From contig SXIE01000400.1 of the NCBI GenBank assembly GCA_005772945.1, positions 1 through 8,818 of the forward strand: a DNA stretch of 8,818 nucleotides, given 5' to 3'. Source of the stretch: Pseudomonadota bacterium (GTDB lineage Bacteria; Myxococcota; UBA9042; PHBI01). The notes beneath the pieces were generated by a model that searched no databases, was not told the DNA's origin, and was given only the letters and a program-made list of their open reading frames with translations. A program made the position numbers and the translations under genes. Shown one piece after another: positions 1 to 5,990 of this stretch. Position 1 is the first letter of the stretch, and every line of letters begins with the position of its first letter.

Positions 1-86
1 CGCCCGCGCCGCCCGCGCCTATCGAGCCGCTCATCCCGACCCGCTGGTGGACGCTCCCCGCGTGGCTGAGCCCGCCCCGCGAGCCG

Positions 87-518
87 ATGACGGGCCGCAT
101 GTTCGTGCTGCTGCTGGCCGCCGTATGGCTCGTCGGCACGCTCGTGCGCATGGCCTGGCTCTTCCGCGCGGGCTGGTCCGCGGAGCCGCTGCAGTGGGAC
201 GGCGTCCCGATCCTCGCCACCGAAGACGCCTTCTTTTTCGGCACGGGCGTCGAGGTCGCGCTCCATGGCAACGTCCATTCGCTCGTCCGTTTCGCGGCGG
301 CGGATCAGGAAGCCATCGTGGCGCTCGCCTGGATCGTGACCAAGCTCTCGCCGTTCTCGCTCGCCGAGGTCCTGCTCTACCTGCCCGCGCTCGTGGCGCC
401 GCTCATCGCCGTGCCGACCGCGCTTCTCGGCCGCGACGTCGCCGGTCCGCGCGCCGGGATCCTCGCGGGTCTCCTGGTCGTCGTCGCGCCGACCTTCGTC
501 GCCCGCACCTCGGCCGGA
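87..518 (+). CDS. pglB: PglB-type oligosaccharyltransferase, N-terminal part (split by frameshift)
   Basis: This is the first 144 residues of an STT3/PglB oligosaccharyltransferase, the membrane enzyme that moves a lipid-linked oligosaccharide onto Asn of exported proteins. Visible are transmembrane segment 1 (about residues 5-26), the first external loop with ATEDAFFFG (47-50 region; D47 matches the metal-binding Asp of the first loop in Campylobacter PglB), further helices (about 76-135), and RTSAG at 140-144, where the family continues into a G-Y-[YF]-D-T-D catalytic motif. The frame then runs into Arg-rich non-family sequence; the DTD continues one base later in another frame from 520. 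The ATG at 87 gives a composite of about 704 residues, close to the 713 of C. jejuni PglB as I recall it. No clear Shine-Dalgarno precedes it and the frame is open to the left edge of the window, so an upstream start is possible. Confidence 0.8.
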
Positions 519-520
519 TT
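516..520 (+). other. single-base insertion interrupting pglB
   Basis: Reading GGA (516-518), dropping the T at 519 and resuming with TAC (520-522) restores RTSAG-YFDTD, exactly the family pattern. The local sequence GCCGGATTACTTC is not a homopolymer or classical slippery heptamer, so programmed frameshifting is not supported. It is either a sequence error or a true inactivating mutation. Confidence 0.8.
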
Positions 521-2202
521 ACTTCGATACGGACCTCTTCGCGGTCGCGATCCCGCTCTTCGCGGTGTGGCTCATCGTGCGCCTTCTCCGCCACGGGGCC
601 GCACGCGATGGCCTCATCGCCGCACTCCTCCTCTCCGCGCTTCCCTTCTTCTACAGCCAGGGCGGGCCCGTCGGCGCCGCCATCGCGCTCGTCACGGTGC
701 TCGTCCTCCTCGCCTTTTATCGCGCCGAGGCCTTCTTCGCCCCGACCATCGCCGTCATCGGTCTCACGCAATTGCCACTCCCGTGGGGGCTGCGCACCGC
801 GCTGCTCGTCCCCATCTGGTTCGCCTTCCTGCGTTTGCCGCTGCCGCGCGTGGCGCTCTGGTGGAGTGCCGTCGCGGCCGCCCTCGTCGGCCTCGCGCTC
901 GCGCCCGAGTGGGCCGCCGCCATCGCACGGATCCGCGATTTCGTCGGGGACTCCACCCCTTCCGTCGACGGGGTCGAGGCCGCCGCAGACCCCGGCGTCG
1001 TCCTGGGCGACACGACGCGCCACGTGGGCGAGGCCAAGCATCTCCAGCTCGCCAACCTGGGCCGCGACGTCGTCGGCTCCACACCCGCGCTCATCGCGGC
1101 GGTGCTCGGCTGGCTCGCGCTCCAGCTCCGGCACCGCGCCCTCCTGGTGCTTGCGCCGCTCCTCGCCCTCGGGCTCTTTGCGCTCTTTGGCGGACAGCGC
1201 TTCGTCATCTACGCCTCGGCCCCCGCCGCGATCGGGGTCGCCGCCGCGATCACCATCCTCGCCGCGCGCCTCCGCCAACCGCCTCTCCGCCTGATCCTTG
1301 TGCTGGCGCTCGGCGCCGCCGCGGCGACGCCCGCCGCCATAACCGGCAGCGCCGCCGTCCAGCGCTCCACCCTGGTGCGCGGCGAGGTCGAGTCGCTCGT
1401 CGCGCTCTCCAAAGTCGTGAAGCCCGGCGACACCACGATCGCGTGGTGGGACTGGGGCTATGCCATCGGCTACTACGGTCACTCGCGAACGCTCGTCGAC
1501 GGCGGCGAGCGCGGCGACGATGCGGCGCTCGTGGCCGAGGTGCTCATGAGCCCGTCGCAGCACGGCGCCGCGATGCTCGCGCGCCTCGCCGTCGAGGTCG
1601 CGAATCGCCAGGGCGCGACCGGCGGCTCTGTGACCCAGGGCTTGTTCCAAGCGGTGCGCGAGCAGATCGGCGTGCCGCAGATGGAGTACCTGCGCGCCAT
1701 CGCCAATCCCACCACCCAGCCCCCGCCCGCGACCAGCGCCGTGTACCTCTACCTCCCCGTGCGCATGCTGAAGATCCTCCCGGTCCTCCAGAAGCTCCGG
1801 CCCCACGAGCCCGGCAACGCCCCCCCGCGCCCCCTCTACTTCACGGCGTGGAACACGCTCACGCTCACGAACCCGCTGCGCATCGACGTCCGCAACGGAC
1901 ACATCGTCTACGTCGAAGACGCCCTGGTTCGTCGCGCCGGTGCTCAGCGCCCGCTCAAGGCCGTCTACGTCGCGAGCGGCTACGGGGCGAACCACAAGGT
2001 CGCAGCCTACCCCTACGCCAATCCGCCCGCGGGCGCGATGACCGGCATCTACCTCGCCGACGAGCACGTGTATGTCGAGGTCGACGACGCCCTCTTCGCC
2101 TCGCTCTTCGTGCAGCTCTTCATGCTCGACAACGCCGACTCAGGGCTCTTCGAGCTCGTGTTCGCGAACCCCGTCGCCCGCGTCTACCGACTGCGGATCT
2201 GA
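520..2202 (+). CDS. pglB: PglB-type oligosaccharyltransferase, main part with catalytic and C-terminal domains
   Basis: This frame continues the previous entry as YFDTDLF, carrying the catalytic DxD (composite D147, D149). Helical segments follow, then VGE (E315), which fits the external-loop-5 glutamate. GGQRFVIY (about 369-376) matches the GG-RF-IY segment of PglB. WWDWGY at 1444-1461 (composite 453-458) is the STT3 signature WWDYG with Tyr to Trp at the fourth position. RMLKI (about 559-563) matches the bacterial MxxI motif beside the sequon-binding site. The C-terminus, ending VQLFMLDN...ARVYRLRI, closely resembles the end of Campylobacter PglB. The first in-frame ATG here is 565, which would omit three or more helices and the DxD, so it is unlikely to be a real start. 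The gene is convergent with the cyanophycinase gene, 22 bp apart. Family assignment is firm from motifs; activity depends on whether the frameshift is real. Confidence 0.9.
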   Translation, partial: YFDTDLFAVAIPLFAVWLIVRLLRHGAARDGLIAALLLSALPFFYSQGGPVGAAIALVTVLVLLAFYRAEAFFAPTIAVIGLTQLPLPWGLRTALLVPIWFAFLRLPLPRVALWWSAVAAALVGLALAPEWAAAIARIRDFVGDSTPSVDGVEAAADPGVVLGDTTRHVGEAKHLQLANLGRDVVGSTPALIAAVLGWLALQLRHRALLVLAPLLALGLFALFGGQRFVIYASAPAAIGVAAAITILAARLRQPPLRLILVLALGAAAATPAAITGSAAVQRSTLVRGEVESLVALSKVVKPGDTTIAWWDWGYAIGYYGHSRTLVDGGERGDDAALVAEVLMSPSQHGAAMLARLAVEVANRQGATGGSVTQGLFQAVREQIGVPQMEYLRAIANPTTQPPPATSAVYLYLPVRMLKILPVLQKLRPHEPGNAPPRPLYFTAWNTLTLTNPLRIDVRNGHIVYVEDALVRRAGAQRPLKAVYVASGYGANHKVAAYPYANPPAGAMTGIYLADEHVYVEVDDALFASLFVQLFMLDNADSGLFELVFANPVARVYRLRI

Positions 2203-2224
2203 CCGATCGCGGCGAAGAGCACCG

Positions 2225-3049
2225 TCACGCCGGCGGGCTCGCCTCGCGCGCATTCAAGTCGAATTTGCCACCATGGGGCAGAATGTGCAGCCGCACATTC
2301 GTCATGCAGATCGGCGCGCCCATCGGCGCCTCGCAGATCGACGAATGCCCGAGCCGCGACACGTCGACGATCGTCACCGCCCCCGAGCCGACGATGTGCA
2401 CCACGTTGTCCGGATCGATGAACGCCGCGGTGTCCTCGTCGAGCCCGAGCCCGATCGCGAACGGGTTGTACGCCAGCGCCGTCATGAGCCGCCCGAGGCG
2501 GTCGCGCTGCCTGAAGTGCTGGTCGACCACCACGCGATTGGTGAGCCCGAGCCCGGGCGACAGCTGCACCATCCCGGCCGTCGGGGTCGCCCCGACTTGC
2601 CCATGCGCGATCATGTGCTCGGGCAGAATCGCCGCGCCCGCCGAGGTGCCCCCGACGATGACCCCGTCGGCGTTCATGCGCCTGACGAGCCGCGCCACCG
2701 CCGTGCCTCCGAGAATCGTCGCGATGCGCAGCTGATTGCCACCGGTGAAGAAGACGCCGGTCGCGTGCTCGAGCTGGTCGACCAGCTCCTTGCGCTCGGC
2801 GTCGGCCCGCTCGAAGAATGGCAGCGCCTGCGCCCGCTTGGCGCCCAGCTCCTTGAAGAGCGCCTCGTAGCGCGGCCCGGTATCCGACAGCTCCGATGCG
2901 GTGGGGATGATGACGATGTGCGCCTTGCGCTGCCCGGCGATCTCGACGAAGCGCCGCAGGATCCGCGGGTCGCCGATCTTCTCCTCGGCGCCGCCGACCG
3001 GGACGATCCAACCGCGATTCGCATCAGGCTCGATCTTCGCTGGGCTCAT
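2225..3049 (-). CDS. cphB: cyanophycinase (peptidase family S51), intracellular CphB type
   Basis: The 274-residue product matches cyanophycinase, a serine exopeptidase that cuts cyanophycin (multi-L-arginyl-poly-L-aspartate) into beta-Asp-Arg dipeptides. Motifs in order: VGGAEEK (18-24); IIPTASE (47-53); FFTGGNQ (100-106); the nucleophile elbow GGTSAGA with Ser136 (133-139); DQHFRQRDRLGRL (176-188) carrying His178 and the Arg-rich signature typical of cyanophycinases; and GLGLDEDTA (200-208). Length is normal and no signal peptide is present, so it should act in the cytoplasm (CphB rather than secreted CphE). The start at 3049 is favoured because AAGGAAAG lies five bases upstream and because the ATG overlaps the stop of the iadA-like gene as ATGA, implying translational coupling. 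Its partner makes the next step of the same pathway. No cyanophycin synthetase gene is in the window. Confidence 0.93.
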   Translation of the reverse strand: MSPAKIEPDANRGWIVPVGGAEEKIGDPRILRRFVEIAGQRKAHIVIIPTASELSDTGPRYEALFKELGAKRAQALPFFERADAERKELVDQLEHATGVFFTGGNQLRIATILGGTAVARLVRRMNADGVIVGGTSAGAAILPEHMIAHGQVGATPTAGMVQLSPGLGLTNRVVVDQHFRQRDRLGRLMTALAYNPFAIGLGLDEDTAAFIDPDNVVHIVGSGAVTIVDVSRLGHSSICEAPMGAPICMTNVRLHILPHGGKFDLNAREASPPA

Positions 3050-4269
3050 GGTCGCTTTCCTTCGAATGGCCGCTCGAACACCCCCCGCCCCCCCTCGGTC
3101 AGGACCCCGTCGCGCACGACAAAGCGTCCCCGCGCCATCACCGACGACGGCATCGCCGTATCGGGATCCAAGATGATCAAATCCGCGTCGGCCCCGACCG
3201 CGATCCGCCCCTTGGCGGTCAGCCCGAGCACGCGCGCCGGATTCGACGTGACGCACGGCAGCGCCAGATCCAACGCCACGCCCGACCGCACCAGCGCGCT
3301 CAGCGTCAGCGCCATCGTCGCGCACGCGCCCACGCCCATCGCCGTCATCCGTCCATCCGCATCAAAGGATGGAAGGCAGCCCCCACCGTCCGAGCTCACC
3401 GTGATGCGGTCGGTCGGCAATCCCGCGTCGAGCCACGCGACGACCGCGCGCTCCGCCGGCATCCCGGGATCGGCGTCGTCGGCCGGAAAGGCGGTCACGT
3501 CGCAGTACGGTCGCTGTGGCTCGCCCGCCAGCGCCAGCGCCTCCGCCCAAAGCGACGGATTGCGGTTGAGGTGCGTCGGGTGCCAGAGGCGCGCCGGCAG
3601 CTCCGACTCCGCCAGCGCCCGCCGCACGAGCTCGAGCCCCCGCACGCCGTCGCCCATATGAAGGTGGACGACGCCGGACTTGCCGGCGGTCAGCCCCGCC
3701 ACATACGCGTCCGACGCGATGCGCAAAAGCTCCTCGTAGGTCGGCTGCGAGCTGCGGTGATCCGACAGCGCGAGCTCCCCGACGCCGATGATCGGATCGA
3801 TGAAGACGATGTCGTCCTTGACGCTGCCGGTCAGCGTCGGCGGCGGCACCGCGTAGTTGCCCGTGTAGCAGTAAGCCGACAGACCCTCGGCGCGCAGGCC
3901 TAGTATGGTCGCCACCAAATCGCGCATAGTACGCGTCACGCCGTCGGTCCCGAGCACGCCGACAACCGTCGTGACCCCCGCGCTGACGATCGACGAGAGC
4001 AGGAGCCGCGGCACGCGCGTCTGGAATCCGGCCTCGCCGCCGCCGCCTGTCACATGCACGTGCGCGTCGACGAATCCGGGGACGAGCGCGCGCCCCTGGC
4101 AGTCGACGATCGCCAGGTGGCCGGACGCGCTCGAGAGTCCCAGCGACTCCGCCAACGACGGGCCGATCGCGACGATCTCGTGCCCCGCGACGAGCACGTC
4201 GATGGGGTCGAACGAGAGCGGCGCCGGTCCGTAGACCCGGGCATCGCGAATGAGCGTGAGGGCGGCCAT
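3046..4269 (-). CDS. iadA: isoaspartyl dipeptidase (beta-aspartyl-peptidase, family M38)
   Basis: The 407-residue product is an amidohydrolase-superfamily isoaspartyl dipeptidase, which hydrolyses beta-Asp-X dipeptides; beta-Asp-Arg released by cyanophycinase is the likely substrate here. Visible metal and substrate motifs: FVDAHVHVTGGGGE (66-79; His70, His72, Glu79), YTGNYAVP (135-142; Tyr139), GVGELALSDHRSS (162-174), HLHMGD (202-207; His204), PTHLNRN (231-237; His233, Arg236) and SSDGGG (292-297) with catalytic Asp294. Aligned by SDHR to E. coli IadA, the residue at the carboxylated-lysine position (K162) is Glu165, so the two metals are probably bridged by Glu. The ATG at 4269 gives the family N-terminus (LTLIRDARVYGP) but has no obvious Shine-Dalgarno; no ATG, GTG or TTG lies just upstream in frame. 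It is first in a two-gene operon with cphB and divergent from the methyltransferase. Confidence 0.93.
   Translation of the reverse strand: MAALTLIRDARVYGPAPLSFDPIDVLVAGHEIVAIGPSLAESLGLSSASGHLAIVDCQGRALVPGFVDAHVHVTGGGGEAGFQTRVPRLLLSSIVSAGVTTVVGVLGTDGVTRTMRDLVATILGLRAEGLSAYCYTGNYAVPPPTLTGSVKDDIVFIDPIIGVGELALSDHRSSQPTYEELLRIASDAYVAGLTAGKSGVVHLHMGDGVRGLELVRRALAESELPARLWHPTHLNRNPSLWAEALALAGEPQRPYCDVTAFPADDADPGMPAERAVVAWLDAGLPTDRITVSSDGGGCLPSFDADGRMTAMGVGACATMALTLSALVRSGVALDLALPCVTSNPARVLGLTAKGRIAVGADADLIILDPDTAMPSSVMARGRFVVRDGVLTEGGRGVFERPFEGKRP
3055..3062 (-). promoter_or_regulatory. ribosome binding site of cphB inside the end of iadA
   Basis: On the minus strand AAGGAAAG sits five bases before the cphB ATG (3049-3047) and within the last codons of the upstream gene. 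It fixes the cphB start and, with the ATGA stop/start overlap, supports coupled translation. Confidence 0.7.
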
Positions 4270-4437
4270 CGAGGGCCGGAGTAACGGAATCCCGCCGCCA
4301 TGGAAAGCGCGAAGTTCGACAAGGCCGCGCGCAAGAGCCGGTAGCGCGCCCGCGCGGGGACCGCTCGACCTACCCGACCTGGTGCAGAAGTCGACACGGC
4401 TCCGGGGCCATGCCACATTCCGCGCGCGGAAGGAACC
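4270..4437. promoter_or_regulatory. divergent intergenic region, presumed promoters for iadA-cphB and the methyltransferase operon
   Basis: This 168-bp gap between two divergent starts is the only intergenic space large enough to hold promoters. I found no convincing -35/-10 pair or sigma-54 site on either strand. A palindrome at 4418-4431 and a short direct repeat (CGACCT, ACC, CGACCT, about 4367-4381) are the only visible structure. The promoter role is inferred from gene layout. Confidence 0.5.
4418..4431. promoter_or_regulatory. perfect 14-bp palindrome overlapping the methyltransferase ribosome binding site
   Basis: TTCCGCGCGCGGAA reads identically on both strands and ends inside the Shine-Dalgarno stretch GGAAGGAA (4428-4435) that precedes the ATG at 4438. 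It could be an operator for a dimeric regulator or a short RNA hairpin masking the ribosome binding site, though GC alternation in a GC-rich genome makes chance palindromes fairly common. Confidence 0.4.
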
Positions 4438-5187
4438 ATGGACCCGTTACACCAATACGTCTACGACAGCATCGCGCACTCGGACCACGAGGTCTTGAGT
4501 CCGCTCTCGAAGCCCAAGCTGGACTACGTCGTGGATCTGCTGGGCCTGCGCGCCGACGCGCGCGTGCTCGACCTGGCGGCCGGCAAGGGCGAGCTCTTCA
4601 TCCGCGTGCTCGAGCGCTACCGTTGCACCGGCGAGGCCGTCGAGCCGTCCCCGCTCTTCCAGGCGGCGATGCGGGCCGAGGCCTCGTCGCGCCTCGAAGA
4701 CGGGCGCGCGACCCTCATCGAAGCGGACCCCTACGAGGTCGAGGTCGAGCCCGATCGCTACGACCTCGTCATGTGCCTCGGGGCGCATCCCTATGGCAAT
4801 CTAAGCGAGACGATGACGCGCGCCTGGGCCCTCGTGCGTAGCGGCGGCATGTTCCTGTTCGCGGATTGGCACTGGCTCGCGAGCGAGCCCAGCGCCGACT
4901 ACATCGACTTTCTCGGGTGTGGGGTCGACACGTACGAGACCCACGAAGGCCTCGCCGCGCTCGGGCTCAAGGAAGCCTTCACGCCGATGTACCTGACGAC
5001 CGCAAGCCGCGACGAAATCGACCACTACGAGTCGCAGGCCAACTGGTCGATCGAGCGCTGGCTCCGCGCCAACCCCGGCGACGCGCGTGCCCCGGCCGTG
5101 CGCGAGCGGAGCCGCAAGTGGCGCGACGCCTACCTCAAGTGGGGGCGGCGCGATCTCGGCTACGGCCTCTATCTGTTCCTCAAGTAG
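4438..5187 (+). CDS. class I SAM-dependent methyltransferase
   Basis: The 249-residue product has a Rossmann-type methyltransferase fold. Motif I is ARVLDLAAGKGEL (41-53), the SAM-binding glycine loop; VEPSP (68-72) holds the acidic residue expected at the end of strand 2; ATLIEADPYEVEV (91-103) is motif II-like; YDLVMCLGAHP (108-118) and LVRSGGMFLFADWHW (132-146) follow as strands 4 and 5. The C-terminal third (about 150-249, rich in Trp and Tyr, with RKWRDAYLKWGRRDLGYG) probably forms the acceptor-binding part; I do not recognise the substrate. Similar small-molecule methyltransferases are often annotated only as methyltransferase domain 11 or 25. The start is supported by GGAAGGAA just upstream. 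It is divergent from iadA and lies 17 bp before the MYXO-CTERM-like gene, suggesting cotranscription with it. Confidence 0.85.
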   Translation: MDPLHQYVYDSIAHSDHEVLSPLSKPKLDYVVDLLGLRADARVLDLAAGKGELFIRVLERYRCTGEAVEPSPLFQAAMRAEASSRLEDGRATLIEADPYEVEVEPDRYDLVMCLGAHPYGNLSETMTRAWALVRSGGMFLFADWHWLASEPSADYIDFLGCGVDTYETHEGLAALGLKEAFTPMYLTTASRDEIDHYESQANWSIERWLRANPGDARAPAVRERSRKWRDAYLKWGRRDLGYGLYLFLK

Positions 5188-5192
5188 CCCGC

Positions 5193-5198
5193 GAGAGG
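5193..5198 (+). promoter_or_regulatory. ribosome binding site of the MYXO-CTERM-like gene
   Basis: GAGAGG lies six bases before the ATG at 5205 in the 17-bp gap after the methyltransferase stop. It fixes this start, which is directly followed by a signal peptide. Confidence 0.6.
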
Positions 5199-5204
5199 TG
5201 CCAC

Positions 5205-5990
5205 ATGTGGACCGCTACTCTTCGACTCCTCGTCCTGATGTCGGCCCTCTCGTTTGGCACACTCGCGCGCGCCGATGCGGTCCCGGGGCCGCCGAACGAC
5301 TGCATTGACGGCACGCGCGGCGCGACCTGTCACGGTGGGCCGCACTGCCTTCCGATCCGCTGCGACGATGCGACGCCCTGCCCCGCGGAAAAGGAATGTA
5401 CCTCGGTCGAGGTCGCGACGCGTGACGTCGTTTGCTCCGGGCGGCGTCTCTCGACCGCCCCACCGCCGACCCCGCGCCTCGCGGTCAGCGGGCTCTGCGA
5501 CGGTACCCGCGATCGCAGCCGCTGCCAGACGCTGAAGCTCTGCCTCGCCAAGCCTGCTCACGCCGAGCCGGTCACGCCCGTTACGCCGGTCGAGCCGTCG
5601 CCCCCGACGGCGCCCGCGACGACCGCGACGACTGTGACGACGGCGGCGGCGCAACCGGCGCCCGCCGCGCCTGCCAAGAGCGGCTGCGACGCGGGCGGCG
5701 GGACCTGGTTCGGGCTCGCCTTGTTGGCCCTCATCGCCTGGCGCTGGCGCCGCGCGCGCTTTCTCCGCGTGCTCGGTTTCGTCACGTTGGCGTCTGTCGG
5801 CGCCTTGCTCGGACGCGATCTGCCGGCGCGCGCCGACGTCGTCCCCGAGCCACCGCCCGCCTGCGCCGTTGCCGGAACCAAGCCGGCGAGCTGCCACGGC
5901 GGCCCGTATTGTCAGTGTGTGCGCGCGAGATTCAATGTGCCGGGGATGTCAATCCGGAGGACCTGCCGAAGTACCTCCGCGCCGACGTGA
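5205..5990 (+). CDS. secreted Cys-rich protein with internal MYXO-CTERM-like segment; frame lost near its 3' end
   Basis: As sequenced, this reads 261 residues. Residues 1-24 are a signal peptide (hydrophobic LRLLVLMSALSFGTLARADA). A Cys-rich unit follows (33-113) with CHGGPHC at 42-48, then a Pro/Thr/Ala linker (118-157). SGC (159-161), a hydrophobic segment (167-180) and RWRR (180-183) look like a MYXO-CTERM tail, the C-terminal surface-sorting signal of myxobacteria. The frame does not stop there: it runs into a second signal-like segment (186-210, FLRVLGFVTLASVGALL...ARA) and a second Cys-rich unit (D211 on) that starts like the first: DxVPxPPxxC then CHGGPYC (230-236). After C238 the frame is wrong and stops at 5990; the true continuation is the next entry. 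I do not recognise a function; a surface-anchored protein is the best guess. Confidence 0.7.
   Translation: MWTATLRLLVLMSALSFGTLARADAVPGPPNDCIDGTRGATCHGGPHCLPIRCDDATPCPAEKECTSVEVATRDVVCSGRRLSTAPPPTPRLAVSGLCDGTRDRSRCQTLKLCLAKPAHAEPVTPVTPVEPSPPTAPATTATTVTTAAAQPAPAAPAKSGCDAGGGTWFGLALLALIAWRWRRARFLRVLGFVTLASVGALLGRDLPARADVVPEPPPACAVAGTKPASCHGGPYCQCVRARFNVPGMSIRRTCRSTSAPT
5679..5753 (+). other. internal MYXO-CTERM-like segment (unit 1)
   Basis: This encodes SGCDAGGG, a hydrophobic stretch and AWRWRR. It has the Cys, helix and Arg-cluster order of the MYXO-CTERM signal, but it lies in the middle of the open frame instead of at its end. Confidence 0.55.

Noticed and set aside
1..86. Separate upstream gene or earlier pglB start
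   Set aside because: All three frames are compositionally plausible but too short to judge. The pglB frame has no ATG, GTG or TTG here, so nothing is called.
403..2067. Long minus-strand open frame opposite pglB
   Set aside because: The translation is rich in Arg, Gly, Asp and Glu with no domain. It is a GC-driven shadow of a clearly homologous plus-strand gene.
2203..2224. Terminator between the convergent pglB and cphB genes
   Set aside because: Only 22 bp, with no stable stem-loop and no T-tract on either strand.
519..2735. Continuation of the pglB start frame as one 882-residue protein
   Set aside because: After 518 the translation becomes Arg/Pro/His-rich and matches nothing, while the STT3 motifs continue in the next frame. 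It also runs through the opposite-strand cyanophycinase.
3050..3325. Extended N-terminus for cyanophycinase
   Set aside because: The extension lies in the out-of-frame iadA coding region. The ATG at 3049 has a good ribosome binding site and gives the family N-terminus.
2072..3661. Plus-strand 529-codon open frame
   Set aside because: It lies across the pglB end and opposite cphB and iadA; composition is Arg/Ser/Asp-rich with no recognisable domain.
4270..4416. Extended N-terminus for the isoaspartyl dipeptidase
   Set aside because: The extra residues (MAWPRSRV...) have no family similarity, and the ATG at 4269 aligns with the start of known enzymes.
4866..5204. Upstream extension of the Cys-rich gene over the methyltransferase
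   Set aside because: It is a shadow frame of the methyltransferase; a ribosome binding site and signal peptide mark the ATG at 5205.
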